From contig NZ_FNTD01000004.1 of NCBI RefSeq assembly GCF_900104815.1, positions 7,873,001-7,937,000 on the forward strand: DNA of 64,000 nt. Reading direction: 5' to 3'. This document shows positions 10,437 to 18,595 of this stretch, in pieces. Numbering within the stretch: position 1 is the first letter of the stretch; each line of letters opens with the position of its first letter. A program made the position numbers and the translations under genes. This DNA is from Streptomyces misionensis (GTDB lineage Bacteria > Actinomycetota > Actinomycetes > Streptomycetales > Streptomycetaceae). Under the pieces are notes generated by a model. It was not told where the DNA came from and did not search any database. It saw only the letters and a program-made list of their open reading frames with translations.

Positions 10437-11345
10437 TCAGCCCTTGACGGCGCCTTCGCCGACCCCGCGGAAGAAGTACCGCTGGAGGCAGGCGAAGAGG
10501 GCGATCAGCGGTGCCACGGCGATGATCGTGCCCGCGGCGACGAGGCGTTCGTCGTTGGCGAAGGTGCCGTGGAGGTAGTTGAGGCCGATGGTCAGGGTGA
10601 ACTTGGACGGGTCGCTGAGCACGATGAGCGGCCAGAGGAAGTCGTCCCAGGCGCCCATGAAGGCGAAGATCGCCACGACGGCGAGGGTGCCCTTGACCGA
10701 GGGCAGCGCGATCCGCAGGAACCGCTGCCAGACGTTGGCGCCGTCGACGTAGGCGGCCTCCTCGATCTCGTAGGGCAGGTTGAGGAAGGCGTTGCGCATC
10801 AGCAGGACGTTCATCGCGGCGATGGAACCGGGCAGGAGGACACCGACGAGCGTGTTGTTCAGGCCGAGTTCCCGCATGGTCGTGAACTGGGCGATGACGA
10901 TGCCCTCCGCGGGCACGAGCATCGCGAGGACGAAGACCAGGGCGGCCACGCGGCGCCCCCGGTAGCGCAGCCGGGCCAGCGCGTACCCGGCGAGGGCGGA
11001 GCCGACGCAGTTGGTGACGACGTTGGCGGCGGCGACCTTCAGGGAGTTGAGGGCGTAGTCCCAGACCGGGATGGTCGCGGACACCCGCTCGTAGTTGTGC
11101 AGGGTGGGGTGGCTGGGCAGGAACTTCGGCGGGGAGCTGAAGATGTCCTCGGTGGGGCCCTTGAGCGAGGTGGACAGCTGCCACACGAACGGGCCGACGG
11201 TCAGGGCGAGTACGACGATCAGCAGCACGTAGCGCAGGATCAGCTCCCACGCCCGGATGCGGCGGCCGTTGTCGTCGGTGAAGCGGGGCGTGCGGGCACG
11301 GGCCGGCCGCGCGCCGGTCTCCGGTGCCTTCTCGGCGACGCTCAC
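10437..11345 (-). CDS. Sugar ABC transporter permease, MalG type
   Basis: A 302-residue inner-membrane subunit of a carbohydrate importer. Six hydrophobic segments are visible, starting with LRYVLLIVVLALTVGPFVWQL, and the EAA loop that contacts the ATPase is present (LPYEIEEAAYVDGANVWQRFLRIALP). The start is GTG, overlapping the TGA of the preceding permease by GTGA, so the two are translated together; the much longer frame reading upstream of this GTG is antisense to nothing useful and was ignored. No ATPase gene is in the operon, as is usual for Streptomyces sugar importers that share the MsiK ATPase. Confidence 0.92.
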   Translation of the reverse strand: MSVAEKAPETGARPARARTPRFTDDNGRRIRAWELILRYVLLIVVLALTVGPFVWQLSTSLKGPTEDIFSSPPKFLPSHPTLHNYERVSATIPVWDYALNSLKVAAANVVTNCVGSALAGYALARLRYRGRRVAALVFVLAMLVPAEGIVIAQFTTMRELGLNNTLVGVLLPGSIAAMNVLLMRNAFLNLPYEIEEAAYVDGANVWQRFLRIALPSVKGTLAVVAIFAFMGAWDDFLWPLIVLSDPSKFTLTIGLNYLHGTFANDERLVAAGTIIAVAPLIALFACLQRYFFRGVGEGAVKG

Positions 11346-12286
11346 GAGTCCTCCCTCCGGTCGGCGCGCAGGACGAGCAGCATCAGGACGACGGTGACGG
11401 CGAAGACGACCAGGGAGATCGCGGAGGCGTAGCCGACGCGGCCGGTCAGGCCGGTGCCGGTGCGCTGGACGAGCATCACCAGGGTGGTGTCCTCGCCCGC
11501 CGGTCCGCCGCTCGGCGAGGCCAGCAGATACACCTCGGAGAACACCTTGAAGGCGGAGACCGAGGAGAGCGCGGCGACCAGGACCATGGTGGAGCGGATG
11601 GCCGGCACGGTGACCGTGAGGAAGCGGCGGACCGGGCCCGCGCCGTCCACCGCGGCGGCCTCGTGCAGCTCGCGTGGCACATTGGCGAGCGCCGCCAGAT
11701 AGATGATCATGTAGTAGCCGAGGCCCTTCCAGACCGTGACGGCCATGGCGCTCAGCAGGAGCAGCCACTGGTCGCTGAGGAAGCCGACCTTGCCCACCCC
11801 GACCGCTTCCAGGAGCGAGTTCACCAGACCGCGCTCGTCCAGCAGCCACACCCAGATCAGACCGACCACGACGATCGAGGCGACGACCGGGGTGTAGAAG
11901 GCGGACCGGAAGAAGGTGATGCCGGGGATGTTCTTCTGCACCAGCAGGGCGAGCAGCAGCGGCAGCAGCACCAGCGCCGGGACGACGCCGACGACGTACA
12001 GCGCGCTGTTGCGCAGGCCGATCCAGAACATGTCGTCGTGCAGCAGCTCGCGGAAGTTGGCGAGGCCGACGAACCGGCCCGGGATCAGGGTGCGGCGGTC
12101 GGTGAAGGCGTTGATCACCGTGGAGACGAACGGGTAGAGGATGAAGGTGCCGGTGATCACCAGTCCCGGGGCGGCGAACAGCCAAGGACTGGTGGGCAGT
12201 TGGCGCCTGATCCGGAACGCCGGGCGCCGCTCGGGGCGCCCCGCCGGACGCGACGGGCGCGTCCGGGAGACGGTGGAGGTGGCCAT
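11342..12286 (-). CDS. Sugar ABC transporter permease, MalF type
   Basis: A 314-residue membrane protein with an arginine-rich cytoplasmic tail followed by six transmembrane segments (the first around WLFAAPGLVITGTFILYPFV). The EAA motif is NVPRELHEAAAVDGAGPVRRF. It pairs with the MalG-type permease, which it overlaps by four bases, and lies only 6 bases after the binding-protein gene. It should form the translocation channel for the glycan released by the GH85 enzyme. Substrate specificity comes from the binding protein and cannot be deduced here. Confidence 0.92.
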   Translation of the reverse strand: MATSTVSRTRPSRPAGRPERRPAFRIRRQLPTSPWLFAAPGLVITGTFILYPFVSTVINAFTDRRTLIPGRFVGLANFRELLHDDMFWIGLRNSALYVVGVVPALVLLPLLLALLVQKNIPGITFFRSAFYTPVVASIVVVGLIWVWLLDERGLVNSLLEAVGVGKVGFLSDQWLLLLSAMAVTVWKGLGYYMIIYLAALANVPRELHEAAAVDGAGPVRRFLTVTVPAIRSTMVLVAALSSVSAFKVFSEVYLLASPSGGPAGEDTTLVMLVQRTGTGLTGRVGYASAISLVVFAVTVVLMLLVLRADRREDS

Positions 12287-12292
12287 GGTGCG

Positions 12293-13582
12293 CTATCCCT
12301 GCTGCTGCAGAAGCCGGTCACACGCCTTGACAGCGTTGTCGAGCGCGGCCTTGGGGCTCTGCTTGCCCTGCATCGCCTTGCCGACCTCGTTGCGCAGCGC
12401 GGTCTTCATCTGCTCGCTGAACAGTACGGGCGTGTAGTTGACCGCGTTCTTCAGCGACTTGGCGGCGGCGATGCGCACCCGGGTCGCGTCGGTGCCGTCC
12501 TCCTTGGTGAAGTACGGGTCGTCGAGGGAACCGGCGGTGGACGGGAAGATGGCGACCTTCCTCGCGAAGGACATCTGGTGCTCGGCGTCGGTGACGTAGT
12601 GGGCGAAGGCGACGGCCGTGGGCGTGTTCTTGGTCCTTGAGTTCACCATCAGGCCCATCACGTACATGTTGGCGTGGCCGGTGTTGGTGATCTGGTCGGT
12701 GATGCCGATGTTCTTGTAGAGGCTCGGCGCCTGCGTCTTGAAGTTCTCCAGGTCCAGGGCGTTGCCGGGGTTCATGGCGACGGCCTGGGTGAGGAACTTC
12801 TTGCCGGCCGACTCCGGCGTGGCGTTCAGTGCCTGCGGGTCCAGGCCCTTGGCGTCGTACAACTGCTTGTACTTCGTGAGGAGTTCGACACCCTTGGCGT
12901 CGTTGAAGGCGAAGCCGGTGCCGTCCTTGTTCATGAGGGAGGCGCCGTAGCGGCCAAAGTCCTCGATCGCGGGGATGTTGGCGAGGGTGGCCACCTTGCC
13001 GTCCGACTTCTGTGCCATCTGCCGCGCGTCGGTGAAGAGTTCGTCGTACGTCTTCGGTGGCTTCTCCGGGTCCAGCCCGGCCTCCTTGAACAGTGCCTTG
13101 TTGTAGAACATCGGGCCGGTGTTCAGGTACCAGGGGAAGGCGTAGGTGCCGGCCACGCCGGGCACTTGGTGGCTGGCCCAGGCGCCGGGCAGGTACTCGC
13201 TCCGGTACTTCGCGGCGGCCTTGTCGAGGTCCATGGCCAGTCCCGCCTTGACGAGCGGCGCCACCAGGTCCGGGGAGACGTTGACGACGTCCGGCAGGGT
13301 GCCGCCGGCCGCGTCGGCGCTGATCTTTTCGGCGTAGCCCTCGGCGGGCTGGTCGACCCACTTGACGTGGGTGCCCGGGTACTTCTTCTCGAAGTCGGCG
13401 ATCAGGCCGTCGAAGTAGCCCTTGAAGTTGGCGCGCAGGTTCCAGGTCTGGAAGGTGATGTCGCCCTCGACCTTGCCGGAGGCGTCCGTCGAGCCGCCGT
13501 CACCACCGCCGGAGCCGCACGCGCTCAGCGGCAGGACGAGGGCGGTGACGGCGGCGGCGAGTGCTCTGCGGGATATGGGCAC
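12293..13582 (-). CDS. Extracellular solute-binding lipoprotein of a sugar ABC importer
   Basis: A 429-residue binding protein, first gene of the glycan operon. I choose the GTG giving PISRRALAAAVTALVLPLSACG: it has GGGAG at a normal distance and places a twin-arginine-like, lipobox-ended (LSAC) signal peptide at the N-terminus; a frame extension of 25 residues upstream lacks a ribosome site. The mature part has family-1 binding-protein features (ITFQTWNLR, LPDVVNVSPD, YAFPWYLNTGPMFYNKALFKEAGLDPEKPPKTYDEL). It would capture the oligosaccharide at the outer membrane face and hand it to the two permeases. The promoter region ahead of it holds two LacI-type operators, so it is probably induced by the imported sugar. 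Confidence 0.93.
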   Translation of the reverse strand: MPISRRALAAAVTALVLPLSACGSGGGDGGSTDASGKVEGDITFQTWNLRANFKGYFDGLIADFEKKYPGTHVKWVDQPAEGYAEKISADAAGGTLPDVVNVSPDLVAPLVKAGLAMDLDKAAAKYRSEYLPGAWASHQVPGVAGTYAFPWYLNTGPMFYNKALFKEAGLDPEKPPKTYDELFTDARQMAQKSDGKVATLANIPAIEDFGRYGASLMNKDGTGFAFNDAKGVELLTKYKQLYDAKGLDPQALNATPESAGKKFLTQAVAMNPGNALDLENFKTQAPSLYKNIGITDQITNTGHANMYVMGLMVNSRTKNTPTAVAFAHYVTDAEHQMSFARKVAIFPSTAGSLDDPYFTKEDGTDATRVRIAAAKSLKNAVNYTPVLFSEQMKTALRNEVGKAMQGKQSPKAALDNAVKACDRLLQQQG

Positions 13583-13735
13583 GGTGACACGGCTCCCTTG
13601 CGGCGTCTGCGGCTGGTGTCGGCAAGGACCATGCACGCCGCGTTCGGGAAAAGTCAATGGATTCGTAGCCGCTAAAGCCGCGAACCCAGCATTAGTGCAG
13701 GTCAGACGGGTAACTGAGGAGACTTGCCAGAGAGA

Positions 13736-13749
13736 CTAAAGCGCTTTAG
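13736..13749. promoter_or_regulatory. LacI-family operator 1
   Basis: Perfect 14-bp palindrome CTAAAGCGCTTTAG between the divergent binding-protein and LacI genes. The central CG flanked by AAGCGCTT is the classic LacI/GalR/CcpA half-site layout. It is 154 bases from the binding-protein start and 51 from the regulator start. Confidence 0.8.
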
Positions 13750-13759
13750 GCTGCATCCA

Positions 13760-13773
13760 CTCAAGCGCTTTAG
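13760..13773. promoter_or_regulatory. LacI-family operator 2
   Basis: CTCAAGCGCTTTAG, a near-copy of operator 1 with the palindromic core AAGCGCTT, 24 bases centre to centre from it and 27 bases before the lacI-type start. Two sites about two helix turns apart suit cooperative binding and autoregulation. Confidence 0.72.
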
Positions 13774-13799
13774 CGATCACCGCCGAGAAAAGAGGGAAC

Positions 13800-14846
13800 A
13801 TGCCGGCCAAGCGGTCCCCGGCGCGCCGGCCGACGATGAAGGACATCGCGCGCCGTGCCGGTGTCTCGGAGAGCGCCGTCTCCTTCGCCCTCAACGGCAG
13901 GCCGGGCGTCTCCGACGTCACCCGCGAGCGGGTGCGCCGGGTCGCCGAGCAGCTGGGCTGGCGGCCCAGTACGGCGGCCCGCGCGCTGTCGGGCGAGGGT
14001 GCGGCCACGGTCGGCCTGGTGCTGGCCCGGCCCGCGGACACCCTCGGCGTCGACTCCTTCTTCCTCCAGCTCGTCTCCGGCATCCAGGAAGTGCTGGCGG
14101 AGCGTCACCTCGGGCTGCTGTTCCAGGTGGTGGAGGACGTGCCGGACGAGTGCGCGGTCTACCGCAGGTGGTGGGCCGAGCACCGGGTGGACGGCGTCCT
14201 GGTGGTGGACCCGCGCACCGACGACCCGCGTCCGGACCTGCTCGACGAACTCGGCCTGCCCGCCGTGGTGATCGGCGGCGCGCCGGACGAGCGGCACCCC
14301 GGGCTGTCCACGGTGTGGGCCGACGACGCGGGTGCGATGGCGTCGGTGGTGGACGGGCTCTTCGCCCTCGGGCACCGGCGGATCGTGCACATCGCCGGGC
14401 TGGCCGGCCTGGCCCACACCGAGCGGCGGATCCGGACCCTGCGGGCCGAGGCCCGGCGGCGCGGGCTCACCGGGGTGGAGTCGATCACCACCGACTACTC
14501 GGACGCGGAGGGCGCCGCCGTCACCCGCCGCGTCCTGGACTCGGCCGCCCCGCCGACCGCCCTGATCTACGACAACGACGTGATGGCCCTCGCGGGCGTC
14601 GCCACCGCCACCGAACTCGGCTTCTCCGTGCCGGCCGACGTGTCGGTGGTGGCCTGGGAGGACTCGGCCCTGTGCCGCATGGTGAAACCGTGGCTGTCCG
14701 CCCTGTCCCGGGACAGCATGGAGTTCGGCCGTACGGCGGCCCGCGAACTGACCGCGCTGCTCGACGGCGGCCCGGCCGGGACGGTCAGGGTGCCGGTGCC
14801 CCGGCTGATCGAACGGGAGAGCACGGGCCGGGCACGGGGGGCGTGA
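13800..14846 (+). CDS. LacI-family regulator of the N-glycan operon
   Basis: A 348-residue repressor. The N-terminal helix-turn-helix and hinge (about residues 12-65: TMKDIARRAGVSESAVSFALNGRPGVS, hinge STAARALSG) bind DNA; the rest is a periplasmic-binding-protein-like effector domain (TVGLVLARPAD, VDGVLVVDPRT, ALIYDNDVMALA). It is divergent from the glycan operon, with both operators in the shared region, so it most likely represses transport and hydrolase genes until a mannose-containing ligand binds. The ATG has AGAGGGA upstream. A convergent terminator follows. Confidence 0.93.
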   Translation: MPAKRSPARRPTMKDIARRAGVSESAVSFALNGRPGVSDVTRERVRRVAEQLGWRPSTAARALSGEGAATVGLVLARPADTLGVDSFFLQLVSGIQEVLAERHLGLLFQVVEDVPDECAVYRRWWAEHRVDGVLVVDPRTDDPRPDLLDELGLPAVVIGGAPDERHPGLSTVWADDAGAMASVVDGLFALGHRRIVHIAGLAGLAHTERRIRTLRAEARRRGLTGVESITTDYSDAEGAAVTRRVLDSAAPPTALIYDNDVMALAGVATATELGFSVPADVSVVAWEDSALCRMVKPWLSALSRDSMEFGRTAARELTALLDGGPAGTVRVPVPRLIERESTGRARGA

Positions 14847-14854
14847 CGGCCACG

Positions 14855-14875
14855 GGGGCCCTCATGCAGGGCCCC
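14855..14875. terminator. Bidirectional terminator between lacI-type and TetR genes
   Basis: Perfect stem GGGGCCCT / AGGGCCCC with a 5-base loop fills the 30-base gap between two convergent stop codons (14846 and 14877), so it can serve both transcripts. Confidence 0.75.
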
Positions 14876-14876
14876 A

Positions 14877-15482
14877 CTAGGGTCCGGTCGTGCCGGTGGA
14901 GTCCGCGGAGGCGCCGGTGACGGCCCAGGCCGCTTCGATCATGTGGAAGATCTCGTCCAGCGCGGCGTCCGGACTGGGGGCCTGGCGGGCCAGCGAGTAG
15001 GCGTCGATCACGAACCTCGCGATCGCCCGGCTCGCCGTCGGGGTCCGTGACAGCTCGGGATCGGCGGCGATGGCCGTTGCCAGCGACTCCGCGTGGCGCA
15101 GCCGCATCGACTCCTCGTACTCCCGCAGGGCGGGGGATTCGTCGATCATGCGCCAGATCGGGGCGGCGCCGTCCGCCGTGCAGTGCCGGACCATGGCCTC
15201 CACCTCGCGGCGTAGCGCGGGGACGAGCGGCTCGTGCGGTGCCCGCCGGGTGACCGCCTGGATGAGCCGCTGCTCGAAGTTGTCGTCCTGCTCGAACACC
15301 AGGGCCTCTTTCGAGGCGAAGTGGGAGAAGAGCGTGGTGACGGCCACGTCGGCCTCGGCGGCCACGTCTCGGATACCCACCGCCTCGTACCCGCGTTCCA
15401 GGAAGAGCCGCAGGGCGGTGTCGGCGATCTTCTGGCGGGTCGCGGCCTTCTTGCGCTCGCGACGTCCGGGCGGCACGGTCAT
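14877..15482 (-). CDS. TetR-family repressor (divergent from oxidoreductase)
   Basis: A 201-residue regulator. The N-terminal HTH reads RQKIADTALRLFLERGYEAVGIRDVAAEADVAVTTLFSHFASKEAL (residues 16-61), followed by a helical ligand-binding domain. It is transcribed away from the NADPH oxidoreductase gene, and a perfect inverted repeat lies in the 70-base gap, so it most likely represses that gene and itself. The ligand is unknown; a reactive quinone or carbonyl would suit the target enzyme. Confidence 0.9.
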   Translation of the reverse strand: MTVPPGRRERKKAATRQKIADTALRLFLERGYEAVGIRDVAAEADVAVTTLFSHFASKEALVFEQDDNFEQRLIQAVTRRAPHEPLVPALRREVEAMVRHCTADGAAPIWRMIDESPALREYEESMRLRHAESLATAIAADPELSRTPTASRAIARFVIDAYSLARQAPSPDAALDEIFHMIEAAWAVTGASADSTGTTGP

Positions 15483-15522
15483 GCAGCTGACACTATCAAA
15501 TGCAAATCCGTACCTGTTTCAA

Positions 15523-15541
15523 AACACTAACCGTTAGTGTT
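15523..15541. promoter_or_regulatory. TetR operator
   Basis: AACACTAA-CCG-TTAGTGTT: a perfect inverted repeat with 8-bp arms, 11 bases before the oxidoreductase ATG and 41 bases from the TetR ATG. Binding here would block the oxidoreductase promoter or leader. Confidence 0.8.
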
Positions 15542-15552
15542 ACGGTCGTGGC

Positions 15553-16446
15553 ATGAAGAAAGTGAGCTTCGCCGAGTTCGGCGGTCCGGGCGTCCTCCAC
15601 CTCGTGGACGCCGAGAAGCCCCACGCGGGTCCTGGCCGGATACGCATCGCCGTGCGTGCGGCGGGCGTGAATCCCGTCGACTGGAGAATCCGCGAGGGCC
15701 AGAAACTGGGGGCCCATCCGGTCGAGTTGCCCTCCGGGGTCGGTCTGGACGCCGCCGGTGTGGTGGACGAGGTCGGCGAGGGTGTCGAAGGAGTCGAAGT
15801 CGGTGACCGCGTGTTCGGCGAAGGCTCCAGCACCTACGCCGAGTTGGCCGTGCTGTCGGCCTGGGCCCGGATGCCCGAGGGCCTGACGTTCGAAGAGGCG
15901 GCCGGATACCCCTCCGTGGTGGAGACCGCGCTGCGCGTCATCCGCGAGGTCGGTGTGCAGCCCGGGCAGACGCTGCTGGTCAGCGGCGCGTCCGGGGGAG
16001 TCGGCTCGGCCGTGTTGCAGATCGCCCGCGACCGCGGCATCACGGTGATCGGCACGGCCGGCGCCGCGAACCAGGACTATCTGCGCAGCCTGGGTGCCCT
16101 CGCCACCACGTACGGCGAGGGCTGGGTCGAGCGGGTGCGGCGGCTCGGCCGGGTCGACGCGGCCCTCGATCTGGCCGGCTCGGGCGTGATCCGTGAACTG
16201 ATCGATCTGACCGGGAGCCCGGAGAAGGTGGTCTCCATCGCCGACCTCGGCGCGCCGGAGCTCGGCGTCCGATTCTCCGGGGTCGCCGGAAGCGTGCCGG
16301 CGGCGCTCGCCACGGCCGTCGACCTCATCTCGCGGGGGAAGCTCCACATCCCGGTCGAGAAGTCGTACACGCTCGCCGAGGCCGCGGCGGCGCACATCGA
16401 CAGCCAGGCGGGGCACTCGCGCGGGCGCCGGGTCATCGTCGTCTGA
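15553..16446 (+). CDS. NADPH-dependent quinone oxidoreductase-like (MDR superfamily)
   Basis: A 297-residue zinc-independent medium-chain reductase. It has the GroES-like N-terminal domain (GPGRIRIAVRAAGVNPVDWRIREG; DAAGVVDEVGEGVEGVEVGDRVFG) and the Rossmann nucleotide motif SGASGGVGSAVLQIARDRG (about residues 141-159); the zinc-ligand cysteines of alcohol dehydrogenases are absent. It probably reduces quinones or enones using NADPH. Expression is likely controlled by the divergent TetR through the operator directly ahead. A strong hairpin follows. Confidence 0.9.
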   Translation: MKKVSFAEFGGPGVLHLVDAEKPHAGPGRIRIAVRAAGVNPVDWRIREGQKLGAHPVELPSGVGLDAAGVVDEVGEGVEGVEVGDRVFGEGSSTYAELAVLSAWARMPEGLTFEEAAGYPSVVETALRVIREVGVQPGQTLLVSGASGGVGSAVLQIARDRGITVIGTAGAANQDYLRSLGALATTYGEGWVERVRRLGRVDAALDLAGSGVIRELIDLTGSPEKVVSIADLGAPELGVRFSGVAGSVPAALATAVDLISRGKLHIPVEKSYTLAEAAAAHIDSQAGHSRGRRVIVV

Positions 16447-16473
16447 CCGCGCGCGTCCGCACGCTCCAGCCTC

Positions 16474-16509
16474 GGTCGGCGGGGCAAGGCCCCATCCTCC
16501 CCGCCGACC
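16474..16509 (+). terminator. Terminator after the oxidoreductase gene
   Basis: Perfect 11-bp stem (GGTCGGCGGGG / CCCCGCCGACC) with a 14-base loop, 27 bases past the oxidoreductase stop. It closes that transcription unit. Confidence 0.75.
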
Positions 16510-16614
16510 GGCCGACTCCGCCGATGGCGGGTGCGGTTTCCCGTGACGCTCGTACCTCTGATGAATGCGACGCGCGGTAGGTTCCCGTGGTGGGCGAAGA
16601 TGCGGTGATGCAGG

Positions 16615-16770
16615 GTGGTCCTGATCGTGCGACTGCCGGCGCAGCCGTCGCGGCACCGGGGGGCGGTGTGGTGGGAACCCGCGCCGCAGGGTGCGACCCG
16701 GTTCGACGCGATGTTCACCGCCGTCCGCGAGGAGGAGCGGGCGGAGTTCACCGCGGAGGGCACGTTCACC
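16615..16770 (+). pseudogene. ChrB (chromate resistance) remnant with internal deletion
   Basis: One frame reads VVLIVRLPAQPSRHRGAVWWE and, 12 residues later, RFDAMFTAVREEERAEFTAE. The first piece matches the conserved N-terminus of ChrB-domain proteins (VxLPAxPSRHRVAVWREL) and the second a ChrB segment that normally lies some 60-70 residues further on (LRELFTAxREEEWAEF). The frame is closed by TGA at 16606 upstream and merges into the leader of the MFS gene downstream. I read this as a ChrB gene that lost its middle and its C-terminal half. The assignment rests on remembered family consensus and needs an alignment. Confidence 0.5.
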
Positions 16771-16807
16771 CCGGCCGTACTTCCGACGGCGGCGACGGAG
16801 GTGCACG

Positions 16808-17995
16808 GTGACCGGACCGACGGTTGGTGGTGCCGACGTGACGGCGCCCGGGGGCAGGCGGCGGATGTGGCCGCTGTACGCGGCCGGGTTCACCACCGCC
16901 TTCGGCGCGCACGGCATCGCGGCCAACCTCGGCGCCGGCGACGCGCATCTGGTGCGTTCGGTGCTGTACCTGGGGGTGCTGCTCGCGCTGTACGACGGCG
17001 CGGAAGTCGTCCTCAAGCCGGTGTTCGGCACCGTCGCCGACCGCGTGGGTGCCCGCCCGGTGCTGCTCGCGGGCCTGGTCGCCTTCGCCGCTTCCTCGGC
17101 CGTGTTCGTCGCCGTACGGGACCCGGGCTGGCTGTGGGCGGCTCGGCTGGGCCAGGGGGCGGCGGCCTCCGCGTTCTCGCCGGCCGCCTCCGCCCTGGTC
17201 GCCCGTCTCAACCCGCAGGCCAAGCACGGCCGCGCGTTCGGTTCCTACGGCTTCTACAAGAGCATCGGCTACACCGCGGGCCCGCTGCTCGGCGGCGTGC
17301 TGGTGTGGGCCGGCGGGCTGACGCTGCTGTTCGCCGTCCTGATGGCGCTGGCCGCGGCGGTCGCCCTCTGGGCCGCGCTGGCGGTACCGGCCGTGCCGCC
17401 GCTGCCGAAGACACGCCAGACGCTCGCGGACCTCGTGCGACGGCTGGCGGACGGGACGTTCGTGCGGCCGGTCGCGGCCCTGGCCGCGGCCACGGCCGCC
17501 CTGTCCGTCGGCGTCGGATTCCTCCCCCTGTCCGGCAGGGCCGACGGTCTGCCTCCCGTCGCCACCGGAGCGGCCGTGTCCGCCCTTGCGGCCTGCGCGG
17601 CCCTCGTCCAGCCGTGGGCCGGGCGCGCCCTGGACGAGGGCCGGCTGAACACCCGAACCGGTCTGACCGCGGGGCTTGCCGTGACCGCGTGCGGCTTGGC
17701 CGCCGCCGTGCTGCCCGGTGTGGCGGGCCTGCTGCCGGCGGCCGTCCTGATCGGCGCGGGAACCGGGGTGATCACCCCACTGGGGTTCGCCGCGCTCGCC
17801 GCTGCCACCCCCGAGGAACGGATCGGCCAGACCATGGGCGCGGCCGAACTCGGTCGCGAGCTCGGTGACGCCGGGGGCCCGCTGCTCGTCGCCTCGGTCG
17901 CCACCGCCGTCACCCTCGGCTGGGGCTACGCCGTACTCGCGTTGCTGACCGCGCTGCTGCTGCCCGTCCTGGCCGCCCGCCGCGCCTCTCGCTGA
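16808..17995 (+). CDS. MFS transporter
   Basis: A 395-residue, 12-helix major facilitator. I choose the GTG at 16808: GGAGG lies 6 bases before it, whereas upstream in-frame starts run through arginine-rich, non-membrane sequence. The MFS signature between helices 2 and 3 is visible as GTVADRVGARPVLLAG. No substrate can be assigned. The preceding ChrB remnant hints that an ancestral unit linked a ChrB-type protein to this exporter, but that is inference. Confidence 0.88.
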   Translation: MTGPTVGGADVTAPGGRRRMWPLYAAGFTTAFGAHGIAANLGAGDAHLVRSVLYLGVLLALYDGAEVVLKPVFGTVADRVGARPVLLAGLVAFAASSAVFVAVRDPGWLWAARLGQGAAASAFSPAASALVARLNPQAKHGRAFGSYGFYKSIGYTAGPLLGGVLVWAGGLTLLFAVLMALAAAVALWAALAVPAVPPLPKTRQTLADLVRRLADGTFVRPVAALAAATAALSVGVGFLPLSGRADGLPPVATGAAVSALAACAALVQPWAGRALDEGRLNTRTGLTAGLAVTACGLAAAVLPGVAGLLPAAVLIGAGTGVITPLGFAALAAATPEERIGQTMGAAELGRELGDAGGPLLVASVATAVTLGWGYAVLALLTALLLPVLAARRASR

Positions 17996-18113
17996 CGCGC
18001 GCCGCTCGTTCTCTGTGCCGGGGGCGTCGGCCGTGCAGGCCACCCGTGCCGGGGGAGCAGCGGGGTGTGGGTGGCCGGGGAATCGCGCACCGGCGAGCGG
18101 CGTTGTCAAGGGC

Positions 18114-18521
18114 ATGGACGACGCATCCCCGTACGGTCGTGATGTGCGTGTCCCCTCCAACGTCTCGGAGACCCGGGCACGTCTCGCGGCCGATCGTGCC
18201 GAAACACTTGCGCGGGCGGCCGCGCTGGGCCGCGAATTCGACGGGATCGTCGCGGCGAACGCCCTGGTCGCGGTCGATGACGAGCACGACCCCGACGGGG
18301 GCAGCACCGCCTTCGAGCGGGCTCATGTGGCCGCCCTGATGGCGCGGGCACGCGAACACCTGGAAGAACTGGACCGAGCACTGGAGCGAATCGAACGCGG
18401 GCACTACGGACAGTGCGAAGGCTGCGGCGGGACGATTCCTCCCGAACGCCTGGAGGTCCGACCGGCGGCCACCACCTGTGTGCGCTGCGCGCGGTCGGAC
18501 CCGCGCCGGCCGTCGTCCTGA
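18114..18521 (+). CDS. TraR/DksA-type C4 zinc-finger protein
   Basis: A 135-residue protein with a helical N-terminal part (ETRARLAADRAETLARAAALGREFDGIVAANA and ARAREHLEELDRALERIERGHYGQC) and a four-cysteine zinc finger (C101, C104, C122, C125). DksA-like proteins bind in the secondary channel of RNA polymerase and alter promoter choice, often with ppGpp. The acidic tip needed for DksA activity could be the DDEHDPD segment at about 55-61. The ATG at 18114 is preferred because homologous-looking sequence begins there; an upstream GTG extension is possible. Confidence 0.85.
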   Translation: MDDASPYGRDVRVPSNVSETRARLAADRAETLARAAALGREFDGIVAANALVAVDDEHDPDGGSTAFERAHVAALMARAREHLEELDRALERIERGHYGQCEGCGGTIPPERLEVRPAATTCVRCARSDPRRPSS

Positions 18522-18595
18522 CGCCGGTCGTACCTCCGGCGCATCGCCCGGCCCATCGTGACCGAGCGCCACGGTCGGACCCGTCAGGTGAGTCT

